Source: CAYNYI01 sp964401455
GTDB lineage: Bacteria; Fibrobacterota; OXYB2-FULL-49-7; CAYNYI01
Assembly (NCBI GenBank): GCA_964401455.1
Contig: CAYNYI010000086.1
Span: forward strand, 1 to 12,402
Direction: 5' to 3'
Length of the DNA: 12,402 bases
Below the pieces are notes generated by a model. That model did not search any database and was not told the DNA's origin. It saw nothing but the letters and a program-made list of their open reading frames with translations. The number at the start of each line of letters is the position of its first letter. Positions within the stretch are counted from its first letter, which is position 1. This document shows, one piece after another, positions 1 to 7,272 of the stretch. Both the position numbers and the translations under genes were made by a program.

Positions 1-966
1 GCGTGATTGATCGGATTGAAAATTCGAAGAGTCATCGCAGGCGAAAAAGAAGGTGTGTTCAGTATAGAAACTGACGAAATCGAAATAATAATAAAATTTG
101 ACGAAGACACTTTCAGCGGAATAAACGAAATAACAAGCATGAAATTCCGTTCAATGTCCAGAGCAATGATAACGTTTTGAAACATCTCCTCTCTGGACCG
201 GGTAACAGCACTAACGGTAATAGAAAGAAAAGACCAGAAGAGGTATACAAAGGTAAGCGCGGAAATTAAAGACAAATCTGCCGCTCCGGAGTTAATAAAA
301 GAAATTGAGGATTGGTTCAACTCGGATATCAAGCCTTTTTACAGAGAAGTGTCCATAGTAAAAGGCGGGGAGTTCGCGGACTTCGCGGAATCTTTCAAGA
401 ATATAATCCCTCTTTTCATTATCGGGATAGCCCTGATGTATCTTATACTCGGCACTCAGTTCGCATCATATATACAACCTTTGATAATTCTGTTTACCGT
501 CCCGTTCGCATTCATGGGAGTTATTTTCTATCTGGTTGTCAGCGGGACGCCGTTCAGTTTCTCTGTGATGTATGCCGTTGTGGCGCTTGCGGGAATAGCG
601 GTAAATGACGCTATTGTGCTTATCAGCTTCATAAATGATATCCGCAAGGGTAAAAGCGACACGGTGGAAAAACTGGAGCTGCAGGACGCTGTTGTGGAAG
701 CCGGCGCTCTTAGGCTGCGCCCCATCATGCTTACGACTTTTACGACAATATCCGGACTTATACCTATGGGTATCGGTCTTAGCGGAAAATCCAAGATATG
801 GTCTCCCCTTGCCAATTCCATTGTATTCGGTCTTCTTGTTGCCATGTTTATGACTCTGTTTGTAATACCCTGTATTTACGGTGTTGTGGCAGACATAAGA
901 AAAAAAATCGGCTCAAATGAAGAGAGCGAACTCGACCGCCTGAAAGAGGAAGAAGGGATCGCGTAA
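1..966 (+). pseudogene. RND-family efflux transporter, C-terminal part, with two in-frame TGA codons
   Basis: The frame ending at TAA 964-966 encodes the last roughly 320 residues of a proton-driven RND (AcrB-like) inner-membrane pump subunit. The N-terminal two thirds lie outside the window. Visible landmarks are periplasmic-domain sequence ending in KGGEFADF, then membrane segments containing GTQFASYIQPL, TVPFAFMGV, GIAVNDAIVLISF, RLRPIMLTTFTTISGL and FVIPCIYG, the usual order of RND helices 8-12. The same frame reads through good RND sequence back to base 7 (IRRVIAGEKEGVF; LTVIERKDQKR) but is broken by TGA at 4-6 and 178-180. Both fall where the family normally has ordinary residues; the second sits at the usual Leu-x-Asn-Ile/Val position before ASLDRV. 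The only alternative start, GTG 349, lies inside the periplasmic domain and has no ribosome binding site. This is either a pseudogene or two base errors; family identity is secure. Confidence 0.8.
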
Positions 967-978
967 TAATTCATAATT

Positions 979-1039
979 CAGTGAAACAGCTGCCTGAAAA
1001 AGCTCAACCCTGTTTCTGCAGCTGTTTCACTGTTTTTTT
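979..1039 (+). terminator. Strong intrinsic terminator of the RND gene
   Basis: A perfect 14-bp inverted repeat (CAGTGAAACAGCTG at 979-992 and CAGCTGTTTCACTG at 1019-1032) has a 26-base loop and is followed by a run of seven T (1034-1039 and adjoining). It begins 12 bases after the RND stop codon. The GTG at 981, the nominal start of the next open frame, lies inside its left arm. Confidence 0.85.
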
Positions 1040-1040
1040 G

Positions 1041-2525
1041 GTCCACAATAGAGTCTTGAGAGAAAACTCAAGCGGCCTGGATGCGCTTCTTAAAATTTCC
1101 GGCAATTCAGAATTTCAATTCGGCACAGAAGCAGACAATACTGCACCTGAAGCGCCCTCCGGTCTTGAAGGGCAGGCAGAACAGGAAAAAATACACCTTT
1201 CTTGGGATCCTGCCACAGATAATGAAAGCGGAATTATCGGATATGAAATTTACAGAAGTCAAACACCTTCTGACCCGGTTTTACTCACTAAAATAAATGC
1301 CGTAACCTCTTACACAGACTCAGAAACACAGGAAAATACTACATATTACTATAACATAAAAGCCGTCAACGGAGACAACCTTAAAAGCGGCTTCTCACCA
1401 GAAACTTCCGTGAATACACAATCCGACATTACGCCTCCGGCAATAGAAAGCGCTTACGCCGGAGATAACAGTAACCAGGTCATCATTAAATTCAGTGAAC
1501 AGGTAAATACAAACCAGGCCTCGGAAACATCTAATTATTCAATATCCGGAGGAATCATTGTCAATTGGGTTTCTCTTGAAGAAAACAATTCCGTTCGCCT
1601 TGGAGTCTCAACAATGCCCGAAGGCGAATATACCGTTTCCGCGAGCGGAATAGAGGACCTCGCGGCCGCACCAAATACAATCCTCAGCTCCTCCGCAGCC
1701 TCTTTCAATATCGAAGAAAATCTGCTGCCGGCATCTTACTTTACTTCAGAGGGAGACTACTGGAATAACATTTATTTTAATAAGAGGACCAACCCGTTTA
1801 CACTTACGCTGAAGGCAATAATCGGATTATCTGAAAGTGCGGGCGGGAATATATGTTTATCAGCCATGCCCGGCGGACATGTAAACGAATTTCCTGTAAA
1901 TATCCTTATAAAAAACGGTCAATTCTACCCTAGAGACGGATATACCTATACAGACGATTCCACAAACTATTATTCCACCGGAGACACAGTGGCTTTCCGG
2001 TTCGAAATCCGCCCGGCTGACAGTACCTTCGATATTTCCTGCACTCCTTCAGGAGCACAGGAAACCGAGCTAGCCTCGGGTTATAATTTCACATATTCCT
2101 GGACCGGCACAGATGAATTTTCTAATATAGGGGTTTACTCGGAAAACGGCCCTCTGACTGTTTTTGATGTTTCAGTAAACGGGGAGGATCTTACCGCCGT
2201 AACGGAGAAAACAGCAGTAAAAGCAAAAAAACCGGAAATCGCAATATTTCCGAACCCTTTTAATCCATCGACAGTTATCACGGTTTCGGGTATACCGGCA
2301 TCCTTAAACGCTAACGCCCCCACCTCTTTAAAGATATATGATTCGCAGGGACGAGCAGTCGCAATCCCGGGTAATGAGCAGCAACTGCAAAAATTTCCCG
2401 GCGGCCTCCGATATACCTGGAATGCCTCCGGAATTCCGGCCGGTGTATATCTGGCGGTTGTTGAGACGAATTTAAACAAATCTTCGCGGCGGCGTTTAAC
2501 AAAGAAAATGGTATTGATAAAATAA
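1041..2525 (+). pseudogene. 5'-truncated secreted modular protein: FN3, Ig-like, beta-sandwich and sorting tail
   Basis: The open frame (nominally GTG 981 to TAA 2525, 514 codons) has no credible start. Its first codons are the stem of the upstream terminator, and it has no ribosome binding site, signal peptide or early ATG. Coding similarity begins after the T-run. Counting from codon 981, residues about 53-145 form a fibronectin type III domain (APSGL, LSWDPATD, GYEIYRS, YYYNIKAVN). Residues about 150-245 form a bacterial Ig-like domain of the SbsA/Big_5 kind (VIIKFSEQV, NYSISGG, YTVSASGIEDLA). Residues about 250-400 form a beta-sandwich like those at the ends of secreted pectate-lyase-type enzymes (FPVNILIKNGQFYPRDGY, YYSTGDTVAFRFEI). 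The last 90 residues are a type IX-like sorting tail ending KKMVLIK. A catalytic domain, perhaps a beta-helix lyase, was probably lost from the 5' side; that part is inference. Confidence 0.6.
2253..2522 (+). other. Type IX-like C-terminal sorting tail (protein 1)
   Basis: Ninety codons encode NPFNPSTVI, LKIYDSQGRAV, a YTWNASGIPAGVYLAVVET strand pair and a terminal basic KKMVLIK. This order (FNPST, IYD-x-GR, W-x-A/D-G, AGVY, basic end) is that of the C-terminal domain recognised by type IX secretion. Proteins carrying it are normally exported across the outer membrane and anchored or released with the tail cleaved. The same module recurs at 3514-3786. Confidence 0.65.
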
Positions 2526-2553
2526 GATTTCATTCAGAGAAGATCTTTTTTTG

Positions 2554-2582
2554 AAAACGGCGCAGCTGCGCCGTTTTTTTTT
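2554..2582 (+). terminator. Strong intrinsic terminator after the FN3/sorting-tail gene
   Basis: A perfect 10-bp stem (AAAACGGCGC / GCGCCGTTTT) closes an AGCT tetraloop and is followed by a run of T to 2582. It starts 28 bases after the TAA at 2523-2525. It is nearly palindromic, with an A-run before the stem, so it could also act on transcripts from the other strand. Confidence 0.9.
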
Positions 2583-2649
2583 ATAATTAAACTATTTATA
2601 CCGGAAAAAAACAATTTGTTTCATAATTATTCTATTAATATGAACTTAT

Positions 2650-2676
2650 TTGAGAAAACCCGTGCTAAATTATGAT
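2650..2676 (+). promoter_or_regulatory. Candidate sigma70-type promoter for the secreted beta-sandwich gene
   Basis: TTGAGA (2650-2655) is separated by 15 bases from TATGAT (2671-2676, five of six consensus matches). A start site near 2683 would give a leader of about 36 bases before ATG 2719. The spacer is short. An alternative pair is TTGTTT 2616-2621 and TATGAA 2639-2644 with a 17-base spacer. The whole 2583-2718 stretch is AT-rich and holds no gene. Confidence 0.35.
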
Positions 2677-2718
2677 TATAAGAAAATAAATGGCAAACCA
2701 TTAAAGAAAGGTTTTTTC

Positions 2719-3789
2719 ATGAAGCTTATAATCTTCACGACTCTTATACTATCGGCGATTTCAGTAATATCCGCTGAAAAAATCATTTTAGAAGAAACCC
2801 TCCAGACAAACAGTACCCTGTTCGGCACTTTGTATGGAGGTTCATTTTCTGCGGAGGGATACAAACCCGGTCTTGGCAGAGGACATATTTTTTACGAACT
2901 TCCGGAAACTGTCGAAAACGGATATGCTGAATTCGAATTCAAAGGAATGAACCACGAGCAAGTTGCATCCGGCGGTGAACCCGCTTTTTTCTGTATGTAT
3001 GACGGCCGGGGAATCAGTGAGCCTATCGGCTATTTCGATGATTTTAAAAGAAACTTTTTCAGATATAATGTTCTTTACCGTCAGGACAATAGAAAAATAA
3101 AGGGAGTCATTAACTGCGCGGAGCCGACTCAGGAACGTCTCGAAGCTGAAAAAGCTGTATTCCCGAGCAATAACCGCGACTGGGTAGGAGAACCGGACGG
3201 CGAAACTATGACCTGGAACAGCGCAAAATGGCATAAAATGAGAGTGGAATGGAAAAACATAGAATTCAAGATATATATAGACGGAATTGAAAAATGGGCA
3301 CAATACGGCGGTCCTTACGAATACGCGCCTGTAATCCACCGGATCTGGCTTGGGTGCGCGCCGGGCTACGGGGATAAATACAATAATCAGACGCCGGACA
3401 TAGTTTACAGGAATTTCAAACTCGTTTCTTATGATAATGATGTAGAAGGTCTGATGACAAAAATAGAAAAAGACCCGGTAAAAACCGAAAATATCAACCT
3501 TGAAATAAAACCCAACCCGTTCAACCCGTCGGCTGTGATATCTCTGTCCGGAATTACTTCTTCGGCTTCTCCTGCATTAAAAATCTATGATTCGCGCGGA
3601 AGGATGGTAAATGCCGGCAACGGATACCACTTACATAAATCCGCGGGCGGATTCCGCTATGAATGGGACGCGTCAGAGATGCCGGCAGGAGTGTACACCG
3701 CGGTCATGGAGACATCCTCTTCAACAGAGCCGGAATCCGGCGTGTCTCTGAAAAAACGCTTAATAAAAAAGATGATATTAATAAAATAA
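2719..3789 (+). CDS. Secreted beta-sandwich (lectin/glucanase-like) protein with type IX-like sorting tail
   Basis: The chosen start, ATG 2719, gives 356 residues and follows an AAGAAAGG ribosome binding site at 2704-2711. The open frame extends upstream to 2650, but that start would bury the signal peptide. Residues 1-19 are a clear signal peptide (Lys, then a hydrophobic core, ISA before the likely cleavage). Residues about 20-245 look like a concanavalin-type jelly-roll: GYAEFEFKGMN, then WHKMRVEWKNIEFKIYIDG, the usual strand pair of LamG/3-keto-disaccharide-hydrolase-like folds. The final strand is PDIVYRNFKLVSYD. I see no catalytic Glu pair to name it a glucanase. Residues 266-356 are the sorting tail (NPFNPSAVI, LKIYDSRGR, AGVYTAV, KKMILIK). 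It is likely exported to the cell surface and may bind or modify polysaccharide. The exact family is not recognised. It is the intact neighbour of a truncated relative that shares its tail. Confidence 0.75.
   Translation: MKLIIFTTLILSAISVISAEKIILEETLQTNSTLFGTLYGGSFSAEGYKPGLGRGHIFYELPETVENGYAEFEFKGMNHEQVASGGEPAFFCMYDGRGISEPIGYFDDFKRNFFRYNVLYRQDNRKIKGVINCAEPTQERLEAEKAVFPSNNRDWVGEPDGETMTWNSAKWHKMRVEWKNIEFKIYIDGIEKWAQYGGPYEYAPVIHRIWLGCAPGYGDKYNNQTPDIVYRNFKLVSYDNDVEGLMTKIEKDPVKTENINLEIKPNPFNPSAVISLSGITSSASPALKIYDSRGRMVNAGNGYHLHKSAGGFRYEWDASEMPAGVYTAVMETSSSTEPESGVSLKKRLIKKMILIK
3514..3786 (+). other. Type IX-like C-terminal sorting tail (protein 2)
   Basis: Ninety-one codons are homologous to those at 2253-2522. 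Matching blocks are NPFNPS-x-VI, LKIYDS-x-GR, the GG-x-RY-x-W-x-AS-x-x-PAGVY stretch and a C-terminus ending KKM-x-LIK. The nucleotide sequence is also similar around the IYDS and final LIK codons. This points to an old shared module and not to a recent duplication. Confidence 0.65.
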
Positions 3790-4569
3790 TTATCTGTAAA
3801 CCACCGCAAGCCACCCATATTCATCGGGGGTATTTAAAGATAACGATTCTCCGGGTCCGGATTTCTCCTCCGGGCCCCATTTTCCGGATTTGATACTTAT
3901 CCACTTGACAGAATATTCCCCTTTGCCCTTTTTAAGATCAACCGCGCCTCCGGCCGGGAAATAAACCGCGTAATACTTTCCCGGAAGGACGGAGCAATAA
4001 GCTTCATTCTTTTCTCTGCCGGTCAAAATTGAATTGTCGGGTTTAACTTCCCACACTGAAAATACTGTTTCAAGCTTTCTGAAAGCCCTGATTGCCCCCT
4101 TGGCTTTCTCATTCAAACCGTTCCCGGCCTTCGGTCTGTGAAAACGCGCAGAAGCGCAGCCTCCGATAATGTCCCTGCAGAATCGCTCAACGCCGTCTTC
4201 CAGTTTCCCGGAACCCCATGACGACTCCCCTCCCCCGTAAACCTTGGTGCAGTTAAGAGGCCTTGTTTTATAAGGTGCAACCATCTCTTTTATCATCATA
4301 AGAGTATCCCAGTGTTCTTCCCCGAAATACCTGCTGTTGATCTGAGATATGTCGAGAAACATGTATTTTTCCGGATTTTGTATGGCAAGAGTACAGTGCC
4401 CGCAATGATGAGGTCTGAAAAAGGCGTCAAACATGTCGGTGGTATAAACCTCAACTTCTTTTTCGGAGGCTTTTTTCTGTATAAATTCCATCCAGTACTG
4501 TCCCCATTCTAACGGCGAGGACCTTTCATTGTTCATACAGTACAAAACATTGGGATATGAAAGGAAGAC
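3790..4569 (-). pseudogene. C-terminal half of a glycoside-hydrolase-like protein, N-terminus lost
   Basis: The minus frame ends at TAA 3792-3790 and is open back to a TGA at 4572-4570. The only start in it is an internal TTG at 4545, within NVLYCMNNE. Family members carry this sequence mid-protein as a beta-strand with the probable catalytic Glu. Recognisable parts, numbered from TTG, are the NNERSSPLEWGQYWMEFI helix (residues 5-22), VEVYTTDMFDAF (31-42), FLDISQIN, HWDTLMMIKEMVAPY, RPLNCTKVYGGGE and the helix leading to GGCASARFHRP. From about residue 175 there is a small beta domain of the kind called putative collagen-binding domain of a collagenase (PF12904): AYCSVLPGKYYAVYFPAGG, VKWISIKSGKW, YGWLAVV. 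Together these suggest the second half of a TIM-barrel glycosidase, roughly half the usual length. An out-of-frame segment at 4575-4700 may be a decayed remnant of the missing half. Substrate unknown. Confidence 0.6.
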
Positions 4570-4693
4570 TCATCCTGATTTTTAATATGAATAAATATAA
4601 ATCTGTCTAATAATCCCATCCCCTGAAAAAAAACAGGGCGAACGTTTAAAAAAGTATTATCTTTCCAGTGCGAATCGTGTTTTATAATTAGAA

Positions 4694-4699
4694 AGAGGA
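4694..4699 (+). promoter_or_regulatory. Ribosome binding site of the GH3 gene, with nearby -10-like boxes
   Basis: AGAGGA lies five bases before ATG 4705 and fixes that start. A perfect TATAAT at 4683-4688 is so close that its transcript would begin inside the ribosome binding site. TATTAT at 4655-4660 is better placed as a -10 box, but neither has a convincing -35. The promoter itself remains undecided. Confidence 0.5.
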
Positions 4700-4704
4700 A
4701 CTGT

Positions 4705-6915
4705 ATGTCTGATAAGCCTTTATACCTTGATTCCACAATGTCTCCTTCGGAAAGGGCCGAAGATCTTGTCTCAAGAATGACGCTTGAAGAAAAAGCGGCC
4801 CAGCTTTGCCAGCTCGACGGCAGATATTATGAAAAAGTCGATAACGAATTTCTCCGGAAAAATGCCGGTTCATATCTTCATATGACTAATCCGGAAACAA
4901 CAAGACAGGCTTATACTGAGAACATGGAAACAAGATTCAAAATCCCGACAATAATAGCGATGGACTGCATACACGGGCATGCTCTCAAGAAAGGAGCAAC
5001 CGTTTTCCCGACACAGCTTTCTCTTTCATCATCCTGGAACCCGGAACTTGCCCGCATAATGGCACGGATTACTGCCAGGGAAGCTTCCGCCAACGGCATA
5101 CACTGGACCTTCTCTCCTGTATTTTGTGTGGCGCGGGACATGCGTTGGGGCCGGGTCAATGAAACTTTTGGAGAGGACATACATCTTATCGGAGAAATGG
5201 GTAAGGCGACAGTTGAGGGTTATCAGGGCGAAAAACTTTCTGACAAGGATTCGATACTCGCCTGCGCCAAGCATTACGCCGGATATTCAGAAACCCAGGG
5301 AGGCCGGGATTCATCCGAAGCGGACCTGTCAATAAGAAAGCTTCGGGCAGGATTTCTGCCGCAGTTTAAAAAAGCGGTCGAATCCGGCGCTGCCACATTT
5401 ATGACCGCTTATCAGTCTATCGACGGTGAACCCTGTGTGTCAAACCGCTGGCTTTTAACTGAAGTACTGCGCGACGAATGGGGATTTAAAGGCTTTGTGG
5501 TAACAGACTGGAACTGCACGGGCACACTTGTTACCAAACAGTTTACCTGTGCAACATATGAAGAAGCCTCAGTTAAAGCAATTGAAGCCGGCAATGACAT
5601 GATAATGGTAACTCCGGAATTTTTCGAAGCATCAATAAAAGCCGTTAAAAGCGGTTCCCTTAAAGAAGAACTTATAGACAATGCGTGCAGGAATATACTG
5701 ATAAAGAAATTTGAACTCGGTCTTTTCGAGGACCGCCGAGAACCTGATGAAGAAAAGATGAAAACTCTTTTCTCCTGCCCTGAGCACAGAGAAGAGGCCC
5801 TAAAATCGGCCAGAGAAAGCATTGTACTCTTAAAGAACTCGCGAGATCTTCTTCCGTTAAACAAAGAAAAAATTAAGAAAATCGCCGTTATCGGGCCTAA
5901 CGCAGATAATACAATAAACCAGCTCGGAGACTGGTCTTACGGTTCCGGACAAATACTCGGTTCGGGAAAAGAAGAAGGTCATCCAAGAGAAAATATAGTG
6001 ACGGTTCTTGACGGTATTAAAAAGTCCGCCGGAGAAAGTATAGAAGTAACTTACTGCAAAGGCTGCGGAATCACCGACGGCTCTGCCTCTGAACTCGGCC
6101 GGGCAACCGAATGCGCGTCAAACGCTGACATAGCCGTCGTGGTGGTCGGCGATGACATTTCCGAGCACGGCGAGGGCGCCGACCGGGCAAACCTTGATTT
6201 AAGCGGAAAACAAAAAGAATTGGTGAGAAAAGTTTTCAACACCGGCACACCGGTAATACTCGTTCTCATAAACAGCAAGCCTCTGTGCATAGGCTGGGAA
6301 TCGGACCGCGTGGACGCGGTTATCGAAGCCTGGAACCCCGGCATGGAGGGTGGAACCGCACTTGCGGAAATAATCTTCGGAGACACAAATCCTTCGGGAA
6401 AACTTACCGTCTCTTTCCCGCGGCATTCCGGCCAGCACCCTGTTTATTATGATCAGTATCCGGGATGGCATAATCCTCCGGATGAAGAAGTCGCGAAATA
6501 TCTCGATCTTCCGGTCGGACCTGTCTTCCCGTTCGGATTCGGACTCAGCTATACAAAATGGGAGTATTCAGAACTAATAATAAAAAACAAAAAGCTTTCC
6601 GAAAATGAAGACCCTGAATTTTCGGTTGTTTTGAAAAATACCGGAGAAAGAGATGGATTTGAAGTCGTCCAGGTATATATTAACGACATAGTCTCTTCTC
6701 TCACAACACCGGTCAAACAATTGAAGGCATTTAAAAAGATCTTTCTTAAAAAAGGAGAAAGCGCGACCCTGGATTTTAAAATACCCTTTTCAGAACTCGC
6801 GATGACAGACAGGCAAGGCAATTATGTCGTTGAACCGGGAGATTTTGAACTCCTGGTCGGAGGTTCCTCCAGAGACGGGGATCTTATTAAAGAAATCTTC
6901 CGTTATCAAGGATAA
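4705..6915 (+). CDS. bglX: Glycoside hydrolase family 3 beta-glycosidase (BglX-like), cytoplasmic
   Basis: The 736-residue protein is a full-length three-domain GH3 enzyme that hydrolyses terminal beta-linked sugars (beta-glucosidase or beta-xylosidase type) by a retaining mechanism. Residues about 20-335 are the TIM barrel: PTIIAMDCIHG at 81-91, WTFSPV at 134-139, RWGRVNETFGED at 147-158, AKHYAGY at 188-194, and the nucleophile Asp268 in FVVTDWNCTG. Residues about 365-610 are the alpha/beta sandwich: SIVLLKN, IAVIGPNAD, and GEGADRANLDL with Glu490 as the likely acid/base. Residues about 635-720 are the FnIII-like domain (EVVQVYIND, GDFELLVGG). The FPFGFGLSYTKWEY linker is typical of the family. 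There is no signal peptide, so it probably acts on imported oligosaccharides. It is divergently oriented to the glycosidase remnant and monocistronic as far as visible. Family certain; sugar specificity not. Confidence 0.93.
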   Translation: MSDKPLYLDSTMSPSERAEDLVSRMTLEEKAAQLCQLDGRYYEKVDNEFLRKNAGSYLHMTNPETTRQAYTENMETRFKIPTIIAMDCIHGHALKKGATVFPTQLSLSSSWNPELARIMARITAREASANGIHWTFSPVFCVARDMRWGRVNETFGEDIHLIGEMGKATVEGYQGEKLSDKDSILACAKHYAGYSETQGGRDSSEADLSIRKLRAGFLPQFKKAVESGAATFMTAYQSIDGEPCVSNRWLLTEVLRDEWGFKGFVVTDWNCTGTLVTKQFTCATYEEASVKAIEAGNDMIMVTPEFFEASIKAVKSGSLKEELIDNACRNILIKKFELGLFEDRREPDEEKMKTLFSCPEHREEALKSARESIVLLKNSRDLLPLNKEKIKKIAVIGPNADNTINQLGDWSYGSGQILGSGKEEGHPRENIVTVLDGIKKSAGESIEVTYCKGCGITDGSASELGRATECASNADIAVVVVGDDISEHGEGADRANLDLSGKQKELVRKVFNTGTPVILVLINSKPLCIGWESDRVDAVIEAWNPGMEGGTALAEIIFGDTNPSGKLTVSFPRHSGQHPVYYDQYPGWHNPPDEEVAKYLDLPVGPVFPFGFGLSYTKWEYSELIIKNKKLSENEDPEFSVVLKNTGERDGFEVVQVYINDIVSSLTTPVKQLKAFKKIFLKKGESATLDFKIPFSELAMTDRQGNYVVEPGDFELLVGGSSRDGDLIKEIFRYQG

Positions 6916-6936
6916 ATCAAATGATAGTTTTTTTCT

Positions 6937-6965
6937 TTGAAATAAGCTGAAAAATATTGTATCGT
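6937..6965 (+). promoter_or_regulatory. Candidate promoter for the 64-residue small protein
   Basis: TTGAAA (6937-6942) and TATCGT (6960-6965) are separated by 17 bases. The -35 is a good match but the -10 is only partial; TATAAC at 6965-6970 is an alternative. The leader to ATG 7017 would be about 45 bases. No convincing terminator separates it from the GH3 gene: only very short stems occur at 6904-6926 before a T-run. Confidence 0.3.
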
Positions 6966-7016
6966 ATAACTAAGAGGTTTCGAATAGCATAATCATAGTA
7001 AAGTAAGGAGCGGATT

Positions 7017-7211
7017 ATGAGCGACAATATCGGTGAAAGCATGTTGAAATTATTGTACAAAACGGTCATTATTTTCTTTAAGGCCCTGTTTGCGGTAATC
7101 AAGAAACTCGCTACAATGTTCAACAACAAAAAGAAAGCACAGAAGCAAACCGCGCAAACGACTTCTCAGCCGGATCAGAAGCCCCCGCAGAATAATTCGA
7201 GAGCGGGCTGA
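7017..7211 (+). CDS. Small membrane-associated protein of unknown function (64 residues)
   Basis: ATG 7017 is preceded by the strong ribosome binding site AAGGAG (7004-7009), and the frame ends at TGA 7209-7211. Residues about 9-34 form one hydrophobic to amphipathic helix (LKLLYKTVIIFFKALFAVIKK) with interspersed lysines. Residues 36-64 are a polar, disordered-looking tail rich in Lys, Gln, Pro and Asn. The gene is a compact unit with a candidate promoter 50 bases upstream and a perfect terminator 14 bases downstream. I do not recognise a family. A single-helix inner-membrane peptide fits the sequence. A type I toxin or a small regulatory membrane protein is possible, but no antisense RNA was identified to support the toxin reading. 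Confidence 0.6.
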   Translation: MSDNIGESMLKLLYKTVIIFFKALFAVIKKLATMFNNKKKAQKQTAQTTSQPDQKPPQNNSRAG

Positions 7212-7224
7212 CCTTTTAATTTTG

Positions 7225-7258
7225 AAAAAGGCTGTTCAAAACATGAACAGCCTTTTTT
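7225..7258 (+). terminator. Strong, probably bidirectional intrinsic terminator
   Basis: A perfect 13-bp stem (AAAAAGGCTGTTC 7225-7237, GAACAGCCTTTTT 7245-7257) has a 7-base loop and ends in T. Its A-run and T-run make it symmetrical. It terminates the small-protein gene and ends only 15 bases before the start of the transporter frame. Confidence 0.92.
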
Positions 7259-7272
7259 AATTTTACTTTTTT

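Noticed and set aside
1..180. TGA read as Trp, Gly or selenocysteine in the pump gene
   Set aside because: 6-phosphogluconate dehydrogenase ends at TGA after its canonical C-terminus, and the small-protein gene ends at TGA just before its terminator. No selenocysteine element or conserved position supports recoding.
2135..2533. Minus-strand open frame of 132 residues opposite the sorting-tail region
   Set aside because: It is a shadow of the plus-strand domain with strong family motifs, and has no ribosome binding site or recognisable product.
2253..3786. Recent tandem duplication of the two tail-encoding genes
   Set aside because: Only the tails are homologous and they are diverged at both protein and DNA level. 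The main domains are unrelated.
4621..4638. CCCTG-A8-CAGGG inverted repeat as a terminator
   Set aside because: The stem is only 5 bp and no T-run follows on either strand.
4533..4736. Minus-strand open frame of 67 residues as an independent gene
   Set aside because: It overlaps both the GH3 start and the glycosidase fragment and has no ribosome binding site. It is better considered as a possible decayed remnant.
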